DNA of 64,000 bases from an uncultured Solirubrobacterales bacterium (GCA_937128795.1 CAKZMQ010000010.1:38768-102767); one strand, 5' to 3'. Positions 35,264 to 44,129 are shown, numbered from the stretch's first letter. Made by a program: numbers and translations. Notes: a model not told the origin generated them from the sequence alone.

Positions 35264-36046
35264 ATGACGGCTTTGATCACCGGCGCGGGCAGCGGGATTG
35301 GCAATCGCCTTGCAGAATTGCTGATCGCCCGCGGTGACGACGTAATCGCTCTTGATATCGCGTTCGGCGACGCCGCGCGCGCTGTACTCGAGTCGGCCGG
35401 CAGTGGCAGCGTGCACTTTGAGCAAGTGGACGTTCGCGACGAAGCGGCCGTCAAAACCGCGGTCGATGCTGGCGCGGCAGCGCTCGGTGCTCCGACGTTG
35501 GTCGTGAACAGCGCCGGTGTGGTTACCGCCCAGCCGTTCGTCGACACGAGCGAGGAAGAGTTTCGCCGCGTCGTCGACATCAATCTCTACGGGAGTCGCA
35601 ACGTCGCCAAGGCGGCTGTTCCCCACCTGCAAAACGGCGGCCACTTGGTGTTGATCGCCTCGCTGGCCGGATTCGTCGCCAACTTTGGCTACAGCGCGTA
35701 TTGCTCGAGCAAGTTCGGCGTCGTTGGGCTGGCCGAAGTGCTGCGCCTCGAACTCAAACCGAACGGAATCGAGGTTTCGGTTGTGGCGCCGCCCGAAGTC
35801 GTCACACCGATGGTCGAGGAAGAGCGACGCAGCGGTTCGAAGATCACCGGCGAACTGAAGCAGTTCGCAGGCAGCATGGAGTTGGAGCCTGCCGCGAAGA
35901 TGATCCTTGACGGAATTGACGGCGGTGGGTTCCTGATCGTTCCGAGCCTTCGCGGCAAGGCGACGCGCTGGCTCAATCGCTTCACGCCGCTGACGATGAC
36001 GCACAAGATCAGTGACCGCATGCTGGCGAAGGCAAGCAAGAAGTAG
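35264..36046 (+). CDS. Short-chain dehydrogenase/reductase, predicted ECF42 regulon member
   Basis: A protein of 260 residues. The Rossmann glycine motif TGAGSGIG is at residues 6-13, NSAG near 83, the catalytic Ser in IASLAG and the Tyr-x3-Lys in YCSSK near 146-150. The C-terminal ~50 residues (IVPSLRGKATRWLNRFTP) resemble SDRs acting on lipids such as the 3-ketodihydrosphingosine-reductase-like group. TAGTCT ends 7 nt before ATG 35264. An ECF42-type promoter lies ~95 nt upstream. Confidence 0.9.
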   Translation: MTALITGAGSGIGNRLAELLIARGDDVIALDIAFGDAARAVLESAGSGSVHFEQVDVRDEAAVKTAVDAGAAALGAPTLVVNSAGVVTAQPFVDTSEEEFRRVVDINLYGSRNVAKAAVPHLQNGGHLVLIASLAGFVANFGYSAYCSSKFGVVGLAEVLRLELKPNGIEVSVVAPPEVVTPMVEEERRSGSKITGELKQFAGSMELEPAAKMILDGIDGGGFLIVPSLRGKATRWLNRFTPLTMTHKISDRMLAKASKK

Positions 36047-36065
36047 TCGCGCTTAGGCGCGGCGA

Positions 36066-37262
36066 TCAATCCGGCAATAGCGGAACGCTGATCCCCTCCT
36101 CGTGCTCGACGAGCACGCCGCGCTTGATCGCGTCCTTGCCGAAGCGTTCGCGGACCGCATCGAGGGTTTCGTCGACACGCGGGTTGGCCCGGAGCTTGGC
36201 GGTCTCGGAGAAGTCCAGCTCAAGCTGCGCGCCCTCTTCGAGATTGGCCAGTGAGATGCCGATCAGCGTTATGCCGCGCTCGCGGATCTGGTCGAGTTCG
36301 GGCTCAAGCAACTCGCGAAGCGCAGCAAGGAACTCCTCGGTATTGGCGGTCGGCCGCGGCAATGTATGTGAGCGACTGATCCGTGTGAAATCGCCGAAGC
36401 GGATGCCGAGCACGACCGTCCGTGCCGCGCGTCCGGTCTTGCGAAGTCGCGGCGCGGCCTTCTCGACCAGCCCGGTCAAGAACTGATCCACCTCGTCTCT
36501 GCTGTATGGACGTTTCGGCACGGCGCGTTGCGCGCCGACGGACTTTCGGCGTGCGCGTTGTTGCACGCGCCGCGGGTCGCGCGCGTTGGCGAGATCCGTG
36601 AATCGGGCGGCTGCAGACTTTCCGACGATCGCCACCAGCCGTTCCTCGCCGTAGGCGGCGATATCGCCGATCGTGTGGATACCGCGAGCGCGAAGTTTTT
36701 CCGCGGTCACCGTGCCGACGCCCCACAGCCGCTCGATGTCCAGTGGATGCAGAAACTCCAGTTCTCGACCGGGCTCGACCACGTAGAGACCGTCGGGCTT
36801 GCCGAACGCGCTCGCGACTTTGGCGATGAATTTGACGTTTGCGACGCCTACCGTGATCGGCAGGCCGACGATCTCGCGAGTCTCTCGACGGATGCGCTCG
36901 GCCATCTCGCGGGGTGTGCCGGAGATGTGCTCCATTCCCGTGGCGTCGATGAATGCCTCGTCGACTGAAATCGCTTCGACGAGTGGTGAAATCTCCTCAA
37001 AGATCTTGAAGACCTCTTTGCTGGCCGCCGAATAGGCCTCCATCCGCGGCGGTACGACGATCGCGTCCGCACAGATTCTTTTTGCCTGTTTGACGCCCAT
37101 TGGTGTCGAGACCCCGCGCGCCTTCGCTTCGTAGCTCGCGGCCAGTGCAACTCCGGTGCCGACGATCACGGGTTTGCCACGGAGTTCGGGATCGTCGCGT
37201 TGCTCAACCGACGCGTAGAACGCATCTAGATCGGCATGCAGGATCGTTGACTGAACACTCAC
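36066..37262 (-). CDS. dinB: DNA polymerase IV (Y-family translesion polymerase)
   Basis: Error-prone polymerase that bypasses lesions. The protein is 398 residues from GTG 37262. The catalytic metal site starts ILHADLDAFYASVEQ with Asp11, and the second site is SVDEAFID near residue 103. Then come the helix-hairpin-helix LWGVGTVTAEKLRARGIHTIGD and the little-finger domain. A few start codons are possible: GTG 37268 lies inside the SOS box, and the frame runs to 37361 without family similarity. It is 46 nt downstream of exoD and preceded by a LexA-like box. Confidence 0.94.
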   Translation of the reverse strand: MSVQSTILHADLDAFYASVEQRDDPELRGKPVIVGTGVALAASYEAKARGVSTPMGVKQAKRICADAIVVPPRMEAYSAASKEVFKIFEEISPLVEAISVDEAFIDATGMEHISGTPREMAERIRRETREIVGLPITVGVANVKFIAKVASAFGKPDGLYVVEPGRELEFLHPLDIERLWGVGTVTAEKLRARGIHTIGDIAAYGEERLVAIVGKSAAARFTDLANARDPRRVQQRARRKSVGAQRAVPKRPYSRDEVDQFLTGLVEKAAPRLRKTGRAARTVVLGIRFGDFTRISRSHTLPRPTANTEEFLAALRELLEPELDQIRERGITLIGISLANLEEGAQLELDFSETAKLRANPRVDETLDAVRERFGKDAIKRGVLVEHEEGISVPLLPD

Positions 37263-37275
37263 AAACACATGTTCG
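37262..37275 (-). promoter_or_regulatory. Candidate LexA (SOS) box before dinB
   Basis: Reads CGAAC-atgt-GTTTG toward dinB, matching nine of ten bases of the Gram-positive/actinobacterial SOS consensus CGAAC-N4-GTTCG. It abuts the dinB start codon. SOS control of dinB is common but not universal in Actinobacteria, so the box supports damage-inducible expression here. Confidence 0.6.
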
Positions 37276-37308
37276 CACTCGCCCGAGACGGCACGCCGGG
37301 CGCCGCAT

Positions 37309-37908
37309 TCAGAGCAGGCTCTTGACTCCGCTGTAGATCGCTCCGCCGACCGTGAGCTCAAGAGTGATCCCGATGACGATCAGAGCGATTCCGCCAATCA
37401 CGTATGCGATGTCTTCCATGATGACGCCGATCGACAAGATCACCACACCGAGGGCTGGAAGCGTGTCAAGACCAGAGAACGGCGGCGCTAGAAACGACCC
37501 GATCGTGCCCACGAGCACTGTGATCCCGAAGGCAACGTCGCTCCACCAGTGACCGAACAACGCGGTAAGTCTGGGCGCAGAATGACGCTCGATCTTGGTT
37601 GTGTAATCGATCAATCCGTCGATCAGCTTTGTGCTTCGCTCGCCGTCCAGCGCAGTCGCGCACCAGCGCTTCGGGAGCCACACCGTTCTGCGTCCAACGA
37701 TCAGTTGCAGTGCCAGAAGCATCGCGAGGATTTCGAAAACACTGGTGATCCCACCCGTCGGGATCGGCAACGCCGGTAACCCGAGCAGCACAACGAACAG
37801 CAGCGCGAAACTCCTCAGGCCGACCGTGTCGAGCAATCCACCGAGCGTCTTTTCGCCCGGTTCCGCGCGCCAGTCCGCGAGCAGTTTTGAGGCCGGCTTG
37901 GACTGCAT
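37309..37908 (-). CDS. ExoD-family exopolysaccharide-synthesis membrane protein
   Basis: A protein of 199 residues from ATG 37908 with five predicted helices. The family pattern GEKTLGGLLDTVGLRSFALLFVVLLGLPALPIPTGG followed by QLIVGRRTVWLPKRW is the ExoD signature. ExoD was first linked to exopolysaccharide and alkali tolerance in rhizobia; its mechanism is unknown. TAGGTT ends 7 nt before the ATG, so I reject GTG 37941. Confidence 0.88.
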   Translation of the reverse strand: MQSKPASKLLADWRAEPGEKTLGGLLDTVGLRSFALLFVVLLGLPALPIPTGGITSVFEILAMLLALQLIVGRRTVWLPKRWCATALDGERSTKLIDGLIDYTTKIERHSAPRLTALFGHWWSDVAFGITVLVGTIGSFLAPPFSGLDTLPALGVVILSIGVIMEDIAYVIGGIALIVIGITLELTVGGAIYSGVKSLL

Positions 37909-37949
37909 CTGATGAAACCTATCTGCGAACGAAGAGTTCACCGAACTGT

Positions 37950-37976
37950 TGTCGAAAACTGATGCGCCAGATCGTC
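37950..37976 (+). promoter_or_regulatory. Predicted autoregulated ECF42-type promoter
   Basis: TGTCGA (37950-37955), a 17-nt spacer and CGTC (37973-37976) lie about 70 nt before the ECF42 sigma-factor gene. The published ECF42 target motif, as I recall it, is TGTCGA in the -35 region and a CGTC/CGAC-like -10, so this fits autoregulation. A second copy is at 35142-35168. Confidence 0.75.
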
Positions 37977-38049
37977 AATCGGGCGATGATGAATTTTCTC
38001 GAATCCCTCCCCAAACCAGCGGCAGCGCGACCTGATCTAATCGGTGTTC

Positions 38050-39318
38050 GTGTCGAGCACGGACCGCATCCAAGAGATCGATCAGATCTGGCGCAGCGAA
38101 TCGCCGCGACTTATGGCCGGGCTGGCGCGTTTTTGCCGCGGCGACATTGGTCTGGCAGAGGAGCTCGCCCAGGATGCCTTTGTGAGGGCGATCGAGACAT
38201 GGCCCAAGCAGGGCATTCCGAGCACCCCCGGTGCGTGGTTGATGACCACGGCAAAGAATCTGGCTGTCGACCGAGCGCGACGCAAACAGTCGTTCGAAGG
38301 CAAGCGCGATGAGATCGGTCGTGAGATGCAGTCGCGCGGCGCATTTGCTGCTCCGCAAATCGATGCGGTTCTCGACACCGAGATCGAGGACGACGTGCTT
38401 CGTTTGATTTTCACGACCTGCCACCCCGCACTCTCGCGTGAGTCACAAGTGGCGCTGACGCTGCGCATGCTCGGCGGTCTGCGGACAGACGAGATCGCCC
38501 GCGCGTTTCTCACGTCTGACGCGACGGTTGGGCAACGAATCTCACGAGCCAAGAAAACGCTGGCCGTCAGCAACGTTCCTTTTGAGGTGCCGACTGGGGC
38601 CGAGCTTCCAGAGCGAATGGCAGCGGTTTTGGAGGTCATCTATTTGATCTTCAACGAGGGCTATTCGGCGACGGCCGGAGACGACTGGATTCGCAAGGAC
38701 CTCTGCCACGATGCCATCCGACTGGCGGGTCTGCTGGTCGATCTGGTGCCCGACGAAGCAGAGGCACATGGCCTGCTGGCTTTGATGCAGCTTCAAGCCT
38801 CGCGGCTGGATGCAAGGTCGGATGAAAACGGCAATCCTGTGCTGCTGCTCGACCAAGACCGGGGACGCTGGGATCGTGTATTGATCGATTCCGGTACTGC
38901 CGAGCTGGCGCGGGCAATCGCGCTATCGCGAGGGTCCGGTCGCTACACGCTGCAGGCACAGATCGCCGCTTGTCATGCGACGGCCGCACGGCCCGAGGAG
39001 ACGGACTGGGCGCGAATAGCCGAGACCTATTCCGCACTCGCCCTGATCGCGCCGTCGCCGGTGATCGAACTCAATCGCGCCGTCGCCGTTTCGATGACCG
39101 ATGGACCGATGGCTGGGCTTGAGATTCTCGACGCGATTGCAGATTCCGATGAGCTGGCCACCTACCACTTGCTGCCCGCCGTTCGCGGTGATCTACTCGC
39201 GAAGGTCGGCGAAACCGCAGCCGCGCGCGAGCAGTTTCAGCGCGCGGCCAGGCTCACCCGAAACGAAAAGGAGCGAGCGATTCTGCTCGCGCGCGCCTCC
39301 GAATCACACTCCGACTAA
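38050..39318 (+). CDS. ECF RNA polymerase sigma factor, ECF42 group, with long C-terminal extension
   Basis: A protein of 422 residues. Sigma region 2 covers about 18-85 (GLAEELAQDAFVRAIETWP, then PGAWLMTTAKNLAVDRARR). Region 4 covers about 120-180 (LTLRMLGGLRTDEIARAFLTSDATVGQRISRAKKTL). The C-terminal ~220 residues form the helical, TPR-like extension typical of ECF42 (DUF6596, with LIFNEGYSAT and APSPVIELNRAVAV). No anti-sigma factor is adjacent. The DGPF/YCII gene that usually accompanies ECF42 is absent here. GTG 38044 is an alternative start. Its stop overlaps the convergent SDR gene by 4 nt. Confidence 0.93.
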   Translation: MSSTDRIQEIDQIWRSESPRLMAGLARFCRGDIGLAEELAQDAFVRAIETWPKQGIPSTPGAWLMTTAKNLAVDRARRKQSFEGKRDEIGREMQSRGAFAAPQIDAVLDTEIEDDVLRLIFTTCHPALSRESQVALTLRMLGGLRTDEIARAFLTSDATVGQRISRAKKTLAVSNVPFEVPTGAELPERMAAVLEVIYLIFNEGYSATAGDDWIRKDLCHDAIRLAGLLVDLVPDEAEAHGLLALMQLQASRLDARSDENGNPVLLLDQDRGRWDRVLIDSGTAELARAIALSRGSGRYTLQAQIAACHATAARPEETDWARIAETYSALALIAPSPVIELNRAVAVSMTDGPMAGLEILDAIADSDELATYHLLPAVRGDLLAKVGETAAAREQFQRAARLTRNEKERAILLARASESHSD

Positions 39319-40142
39319 CGACGAATCCGACTCTCGCCCTTCTTGATCACGTCGAAGTACTTGACCGGCGCGAAACGCAGCATTGCCGCCAAGCCGACCG
39401 CATCGGGTCCGACCATGATGCGCGGCTTGTTCTTGTCGACTCCCGTCTGAATGATCTTTGCCGCCTTGCGAGGCGACGTGATCGTGACTTTCTCGAAATC
39501 TTTCTCAAGCACCGTGCGGTCGGTGTTACCGAGGTCGTCTTTGTGGAAGCGGGCGTTCTTGACGATGTTCGTCTTGATTCCACCGGGGTGAACCGTGCAG
39601 ACGCGGATGTCGGTGTCGCGCAGCTCGTGACGAAGGGACTCGGTATAGCCGCGAACGGCATGCTTGGAGGCGCAGTACATGCTCTGGGCCGGCCAGCCGA
39701 TCATGCCGAAGATGCTCGAGACATTGACGATCGCACCGTCACCCTGCTCAAGCAGGATCGGCAGGAATGCGCGTGTTCCGTGGACGACTCCCCAGAAGTT
39801 GACGTTCATCACCCAATCGTCGTCCTCGGTTGCCGCCTCTGCCGCGAGCTGGCTTACCGTGACGCCAGCGTTGTTGACGTACATACCGAATGGTGCCGGG
39901 GCCCAATCCTTGACGTCGCTGACGAAACTCATCGTCGCGATGCGGTCGCTGACGTCGAGTTTGCGCGCGAACACCTCACCGTCGAGTCCGTTCGCGGTCT
40001 CTTCCAATCCGACCTCGTCCCAGTCGCAGATCGCAACCGGGCAGCCCATGCCCGACATCCGCTCGGCGAGGGCGCGACCGATTCCAGAGCCGGCACCTGT
40101 GATCACGCAGGTGCGACCCGCGAGGAAGGGTTTGCTGGCCAA
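39315..40142 (-). CDS. Short-chain dehydrogenase/reductase
   Basis: A protein of 275 residues. TGAGSGIG lies near residue 14, NNAGVTVS near 91, catalytic Ser in VSSIFG and the YCASK motif near 158. The start is TTG 40142: AAGGAG sits 6 nt upstream, whereas ATG 40211 further up has no signal and its first 23 residues are not SDR-like. This is one of the few clearly Shine-Dalgarno-led genes here. Substrate unknown; the C-terminus resembles SDRs of lipid or steroid metabolism. Confidence 0.9.
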   Translation of the reverse strand: MASKPFLAGRTCVITGAGSGIGRALAERMSGMGCPVAICDWDEVGLEETANGLDGEVFARKLDVSDRIATMSFVSDVKDWAPAPFGMYVNNAGVTVSQLAAEAATEDDDWVMNVNFWGVVHGTRAFLPILLEQGDGAIVNVSSIFGMIGWPAQSMYCASKHAVRGYTESLRHELRDTDIRVCTVHPGGIKTNIVKNARFHKDDLGNTDRTVLEKDFEKVTITSPRKAAKIIQTGVDKNKPRIMVGPDAVGLAAMLRFAPVKYFDVIKKGESRIRR

Positions 40143-40195
40143 AATAATCTCCTTGTGGGGTGGTGTGAACGGGGTCGTACTGACACTGGCAGACG

Positions 40196-40212
40196 GTTGA
40201 ACGGCGTTCAAC
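40196..40212. promoter_or_regulatory. Palindromic operator candidate upstream of the SDR gene
   Basis: GTTGAAC-ggc-GTTCAAC is a perfect 7-bp inverted repeat. On the minus strand TAAGTT, a -10 candidate with TTTTCA 17 nt upstream, overlaps its edge. The bound regulator is not known. Confidence 0.4.
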
Positions 40213-40336
40213 TTACCATCGTTTGATGTAAATGAAAACCGAGATCAAATCGGTAAGCTGGACGCCTCGGCGAATCGCTGCACGCGTGCTGCCCGCAACT
40301 TCGCACCAATGCAAACGTCCCGAAGGGATTCAACAG

Positions 40337-40834
40337 ATGAAACGCTCGGTAGTCATCCTCGCAACCGCAGTCGCCGTGCTCGCGATCTTCGCGGCGCCGT
40401 CAAGCGCGGCCAAGAAGGGCTTCAAGACTGGCACCTACAAGGCCAAGAGCAGCGCCGGAAAGTTCAAGTTCAAGATCTACAAGGGATCTTGCTACGTCAA
40501 ACTCACCTCGCGCAAGCGCAGGGGATACTGCCTCTCGGGCAAGGGATTCATCCCGCAGGTCAATCTAGTCTGCCCCGACGTGCCGGATGGTCCCAACGAC
40601 TACATGCGCAATCCGCTGATGCCCAATCAGGCGTGGCTGCCGAGGAGCGGAAAGCTCAATTGGGTCAATAAGGGTTTTCACAACGGTGATGAGGCGTACA
40701 AGTACGTGTTCAAGTTGAAGCTGAAGCGGAACGGGCGAGCCAGCGGCAGCTTTTCCGTGACCCAGGAAACCAGCTCTCTGAAGGTCAAGTCCACCTGCAA
40801 GAGCGCGACGTACCGCTTCTCCGCCAAGCGCTAG
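40337..40834 (+). CDS. Small secreted lysine-rich protein of unknown function
   Basis: A protein of 165 residues. The signal peptide MKRSVVILATAVAVLAIFAA ends at SSAA. The mature part is strongly basic (many Lys, often in KFK repeats such as GKFKFKIYKGSCYVKL) and beta-rich with four cysteines, suggesting disulfides. GAAGGGA precedes the ATG as a ribosome-binding site. No known family. The basic, exported character could suit binding to cell-wall polymers, which is inference only. Confidence 0.72.
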   Translation: MKRSVVILATAVAVLAIFAAPSSAAKKGFKTGTYKAKSSAGKFKFKIYKGSCYVKLTSRKRRGYCLSGKGFIPQVNLVCPDVPDGPNDYMRNPLMPNQAWLPRSGKLNWVNKGFHNGDEAYKYVFKLKLKRNGRASGSFSVTQETSSLKVKSTCKSATYRFSAKR

Positions 40835-40863
40835 TAATTCAGCTCGGTATTGCCCTACCGCGA

Positions 40864-40894
40864 CGCTCCACCAACTTCGCGAGTTGGTGGAGCG
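40864..40894. terminator. Perfect hairpin between convergent genes, no U-tract
   Basis: CGCTCCACCAACT (40864-40876) pairs perfectly with its complement (40882-40894) around a 5-nt loop TCGCG. No T-run follows on either strand. It lies between the convergent ends of two secreted-protein genes and is a likely bidirectional terminator. Confidence 0.6.
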
Positions 40895-40925
40895 ATGAGG
40901 TGACAGTATGCAATTCGTGTTGTGG

Positions 40926-42359
40926 TCAACGGCGAATACTGAGGCGGGCGTAGCCAGATTTGCTCGGGTTGGCGGTCTTGGACCCCTTGAATTCGGCCTT
41001 TGCGCGCCACTCGCCGATGCCTGGCGGCGTGAACGAAGTACTCATTCCGCCCCCGGATCCGGATCCGGTGTAGGTGTTGAAATACTGCCACCCATAGACC
41101 GGGTCCTTGCGTTCGAGCGTAATGATCAACTTGCCGCTTCCAGCAGGCGTTACGGTCGCGCCCAATCGGACCGAGGCACCCTCGGAGACGAGCTTGTTCT
41201 TGCTGCCGTTGAAGCCGATCGACGTCTTGGTGATCGTACGAACGGTTCGCTTGAGCGTGTAACTGCCACGAGCGCCAAAACTCGCGAAAACCAGCGCGAA
41301 GTAGGTACCCGGCTTAAGTTTGCGAGATATCGCACCATCGCAACTGCAGGCCAGTCGACGACCGCCGACGCTGAGTAGGACGACTTCGAAATCAGCGCGC
41401 GACGCAACCCGCAACCCGACGAACGCCGTGCGATTCAAGTCCCAGTTGTATAGGTCCTCACCGTCCAGTCGTCTGCCATTCAGCGAGCCACGCTTGGTGA
41501 GGCCCGACCAAAACAAGCCCGGACCGGTGTCGTCGCGCTGCGCCCTGCCAACCTGAAGGCGATATCGCTGCGATGACAACGAATTCGTCGCGCTTTCGAC
41601 GAAGATCGAGTAGCGACCACCCTTACCGCGACCCGGCGTGAACAAGGTGTAGCCGTCGCCGCAACTGAGTCGCCGAACCGGTGGACCCTCGTCGGGCGAA
41701 TCGCCGGACTTATAGAGCCCGCCCCGCAGACACGCGACGTCCGAGCTGTTACTCGCGAGATTGATGCGGTACGTCTTGCCCGCGGTGAGTCGAATCGACC
41801 AAGCATCGCTTGGATTGCTCGTGAGGTTCACACTGCTTGAGATGCCGCGGCTCGGCAAGCGCTTGCCCGGTGGACGGGCGGGCTCGGCCGCCTTGAGTAG
41901 ATTCAGCGTGAAGTTTCCCGCGACTGAATTGCTCCGACCGGCCACTCGGATCAGATAATCGGTGCCCCGCGACGTCTTTAAACTGAGCACGCCGAAGCCG
42001 GCTGAGTTCGTGCTGTCGCAAGCCCGTAACGTCGTCTGCGATCGACGTACGGCGAAGACCTCAACCACTGCGTCGAGATCGCCGTTGGCGACAAGCGACA
42101 GTGCGACCAAGCCTCCGTTGCCAGAGAAGCGGTACCAAACGGAACCCTTGCTCGTCGCACAGTTTGATCGCGGCTCGCCCTGTTCGTCGGTGGCCTCGAC
42201 CGTCGTGCCTGAAACACGCTGGGGCACCGAGATTGCGCGGGCTGATTCGCGATTATCGTTCGAAGGTGGATTGGCAGTTGCAGCTGCGGGAACCGCAAGC
42301 AGCGTCGTGAGCAGGACCATAGTGAGAAACGCGTGAAAGGAACGGCGAGGTATGAGCAT
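40926..42359 (-). CDS. Large secreted protein with PPC-like beta-sandwich domains
   Basis: A protein of 477 residues. The signal peptide ends near VPAAATA. Two or three repeats of the bacterial pre-peptidase C-terminal type are suggested by GSVWYRFSGNGGLVALSLVANGDLDAVVEVF, WSIRLTAGKTYRINL and GTYFALVFASFGARGSYTLKR. No protease domain is present. The last ~100 residues (VRLGATVTPAGSGKLIITLERKD) resemble an Ig-like adhesion or cell-surface module. TAGTTT ends 6 nt before the ATG (leaderless). Confidence 0.75.
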   Translation of the reverse strand: MLIPRRSFHAFLTMVLLTTLLAVPAAATANPPSNDNRESARAISVPQRVSGTTVEATDEQGEPRSNCATSKGSVWYRFSGNGGLVALSLVANGDLDAVVEVFAVRRSQTTLRACDSTNSAGFGVLSLKTSRGTDYLIRVAGRSNSVAGNFTLNLLKAAEPARPPGKRLPSRGISSSVNLTSNPSDAWSIRLTAGKTYRINLASNSSDVACLRGGLYKSGDSPDEGPPVRRLSCGDGYTLFTPGRGKGGRYSIFVESATNSLSSQRYRLQVGRAQRDDTGPGLFWSGLTKRGSLNGRRLDGEDLYNWDLNRTAFVGLRVASRADFEVVLLSVGGRRLACSCDGAISRKLKPGTYFALVFASFGARGSYTLKRTVRTITKTSIGFNGSKNKLVSEGASVRLGATVTPAGSGKLIITLERKDPVYGWQYFNTYTGSGSGGGMSTSFTPPGIGEWRAKAEFKGSKTANPSKSGYARLSIRR

Positions 42360-42429
42360 CGCGCAAAACTAGTCTCGTGCTCGGACGTCCCCGTCATGGG
42401 TACACGTGCATGGGACGAATACGGCGCGA

Positions 42430-43242
42430 TCAGTCGATCAGGCGACGCTGCATCAGCACGCATGCAAGACGCCAGAGCGCGGTCGAGAAGGCAACCAGTC
42501 CGCAGAACCGGAGGATGTCGACCGTCTGAAAACCGAAGGCAGCACCGCGCACCAACTCGACCAATTGGTAGAGCGGATTGAGTTGCGCGACGACCTGAAA
42601 ACCCTCGGGCAGTTGATCGATCGGGAAGAACGTCCCCGCGACCAGGAACAGCGGCGTGATCGCAAGCGTGGTGACGTAGTTGAACTGGTCGATCTTTTCG
42701 GCCTTGGCCGCGACCGACACGCCGAAACCGGCGAAGCCGACGGCCGTGACCATGCAGAAGATCGGCACGAGCAACATGCCCAGCTTTGGGTCGAGTCCGA
42801 AAAAGATGATCGTGACCAGGAGAGGAAACGTGCCGTAAAACCCTGAGCGCAGGCCGATCCAGAGAACTTCCGCGGTGACCAGTTCTTCGGTGTCGACGGG
42901 CGTGGCGAGGATCGCGTCGTAGGTGCGCTGAAAATGGTGCTTGACGAAGGTGCCGAACATCGCCGGCAGCGCGCTGCTGAAGATCACTGCCGTCGCAACC
43001 ATTCCCGTGCCGACGAACTCCACATAAGGAATGCTGCCGACGTCGCCAACCAGCGTCGAACCGAGGCCGAGACCGAACGCGAGCAAATAGATCGTTGGTT
43101 CGAGCACGCTGCTGAACGTCGTGCCCTTCCAAAACGTTCGAAAGTTGGCAACCTCGCGACTCATCACGGCGGAAATCGCCCGCGGCTCGAAGCGACGCAA
43201 TTTCGCCGTCTCGACCGCCACTGCTTCGGAATCCGCGCTCAT
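42430..43242 (-). CDS. ABC-2 family transporter permease
   Basis: A protein of 270 residues with six predicted helices and the ABC-2 permease C-terminal motif QLNPLYQLVELVRGAAFG. It overlaps the ATPase gene upstream by 4 nt, so the two are co-translated. It closely resembles NodJ/DrrB-type exporters. The substrate is unknown; the divergent TetR regulator suggests drug or lipid export under ligand control. Confidence 0.92.
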   Translation of the reverse strand: MSADSEAVAVETAKLRRFEPRAISAVMSREVANFRTFWKGTTFSSVLEPTIYLLAFGLGLGSTLVGDVGSIPYVEFVGTGMVATAVIFSSALPAMFGTFVKHHFQRTYDAILATPVDTEELVTAEVLWIGLRSGFYGTFPLLVTIIFFGLDPKLGMLLVPIFCMVTAVGFAGFGVSVAAKAEKIDQFNYVTTLAITPLFLVAGTFFPIDQLPEGFQVVAQLNPLYQLVELVRGAAFGFQTVDILRFCGLVAFSTALWRLACVLMQRRLID

Positions 43243-44129
43243 TCGGCATCCTCTCCAGTCAGTTTGACGAATACGTCTTCGAGCGACGCTGCGCGCTCGA
43301 CGGCATGATCCGGGATCAGGTGGCGCGGGGCCTGCTCTGCGTCGAGCACGGCGATCGCGGGGCCGGCGGCGCGCACCGAGACTCCCTCGAGCTCGAGCTG
43401 TTCGCGGTGCGCATCAAGCTCGTGCGGTGGCCCGTAGATCTCCACCGTGCGGGTGCCCGCATGCTCGCGGATGAGGTCGCCCGGTTTGCCGCGGGCGATC
43501 ACCTTGCCCGCGTTCACCACGGCAACCTCGTCGGCAAGCCGCTCGGCCTCTTCGATGTAATGCGTCGACATCAGGATCGTCGCACCCGCGCTGCGCAGCC
43601 CATCGATCAACGTCCAAAGTTGTGTGCGAATCTGGGGGTCGAGCCCCACGGTCGGCTCATCGAGCAGCACCAGTTCGGGATCATGCACCAGGCCACGGGC
43701 GAGCAGCAGCCGTCGGCGCATACCGCCGGAGAGCTCCATCACCTTGGCCTTGCGTCGATCGGTGAGTCGCGCGATCTCGAGCGAGCGGTTGACGGCGGCC
43801 GGAACGTCGGGTGCGCGGTACAGACGCGCAAAAACAGCGAGGTTGTCCTCGACCGTGACGTCTACGTCGAGATTGTCGAGCTGTGGAACCACTCCCATAC
43901 GCGCGCGAGCCTGCTTGGACTGCTTGGGAAGGTCGAGGCCGAGCACCTTGATCTTGCCTGAGTCGGCGATCGATTGACCGGTCAACAAACGCATCGTCGT
44001 CGACTTGCCGGCACCATTCGGGCCAAGCAGTCCGAGGCAGATTCCCTTCGGCACGTCGAGGGTCAGGCCGTCGACGGCTGTAATCTCGCCGAAGCGTTTG
44101 ACCACGTTGCTCAGCTCGATTGCAGGCAT
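43239..44129 (-). CDS. ABC transporter ATP-binding protein (NodI/DrrA-like)
   Basis: A protein of 296 residues from ATG 44129. Walker A is GPNGAGKS (36-43), the signature is ELSGGMRRRLLLARGL near 132, Walker B is LVLLDEPTVGLDP and the switch histidine lies in STHYIEEAERLADEVAVV. TTCAAT ends 6 nt before this ATG; the frame is open 10 codons further (44159) but lacks family similarity. It is divergent from tetR across a palindromic operator. Confidence 0.92.
   Translation of the reverse strand: MPAIELSNVVKRFGEITAVDGLTLDVPKGICLGLLGPNGAGKSTTMRLLTGQSIADSGKIKVLGLDLPKQSKQARARMGVVPQLDNLDVDVTVEDNLAVFARLYRAPDVPAAVNRSLEIARLTDRRKAKVMELSGGMRRRLLLARGLVHDPELVLLDEPTVGLDPQIRTQLWTLIDGLRSAGATILMSTHYIEEAERLADEVAVVNAGKVIARGKPGDLIREHAGTRTVEIYGPPHELDAHREQLELEGVSVRAAGPAIAVLDAEQAPRHLIPDHAVERAASLEDVFVKLTGEDAE

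Noticed and set aside
37262..37361. Longer dinB start at 37361
   Set aside because: The extra 33 residues are not conserved in DinB and would place the LexA box inside the coding region.
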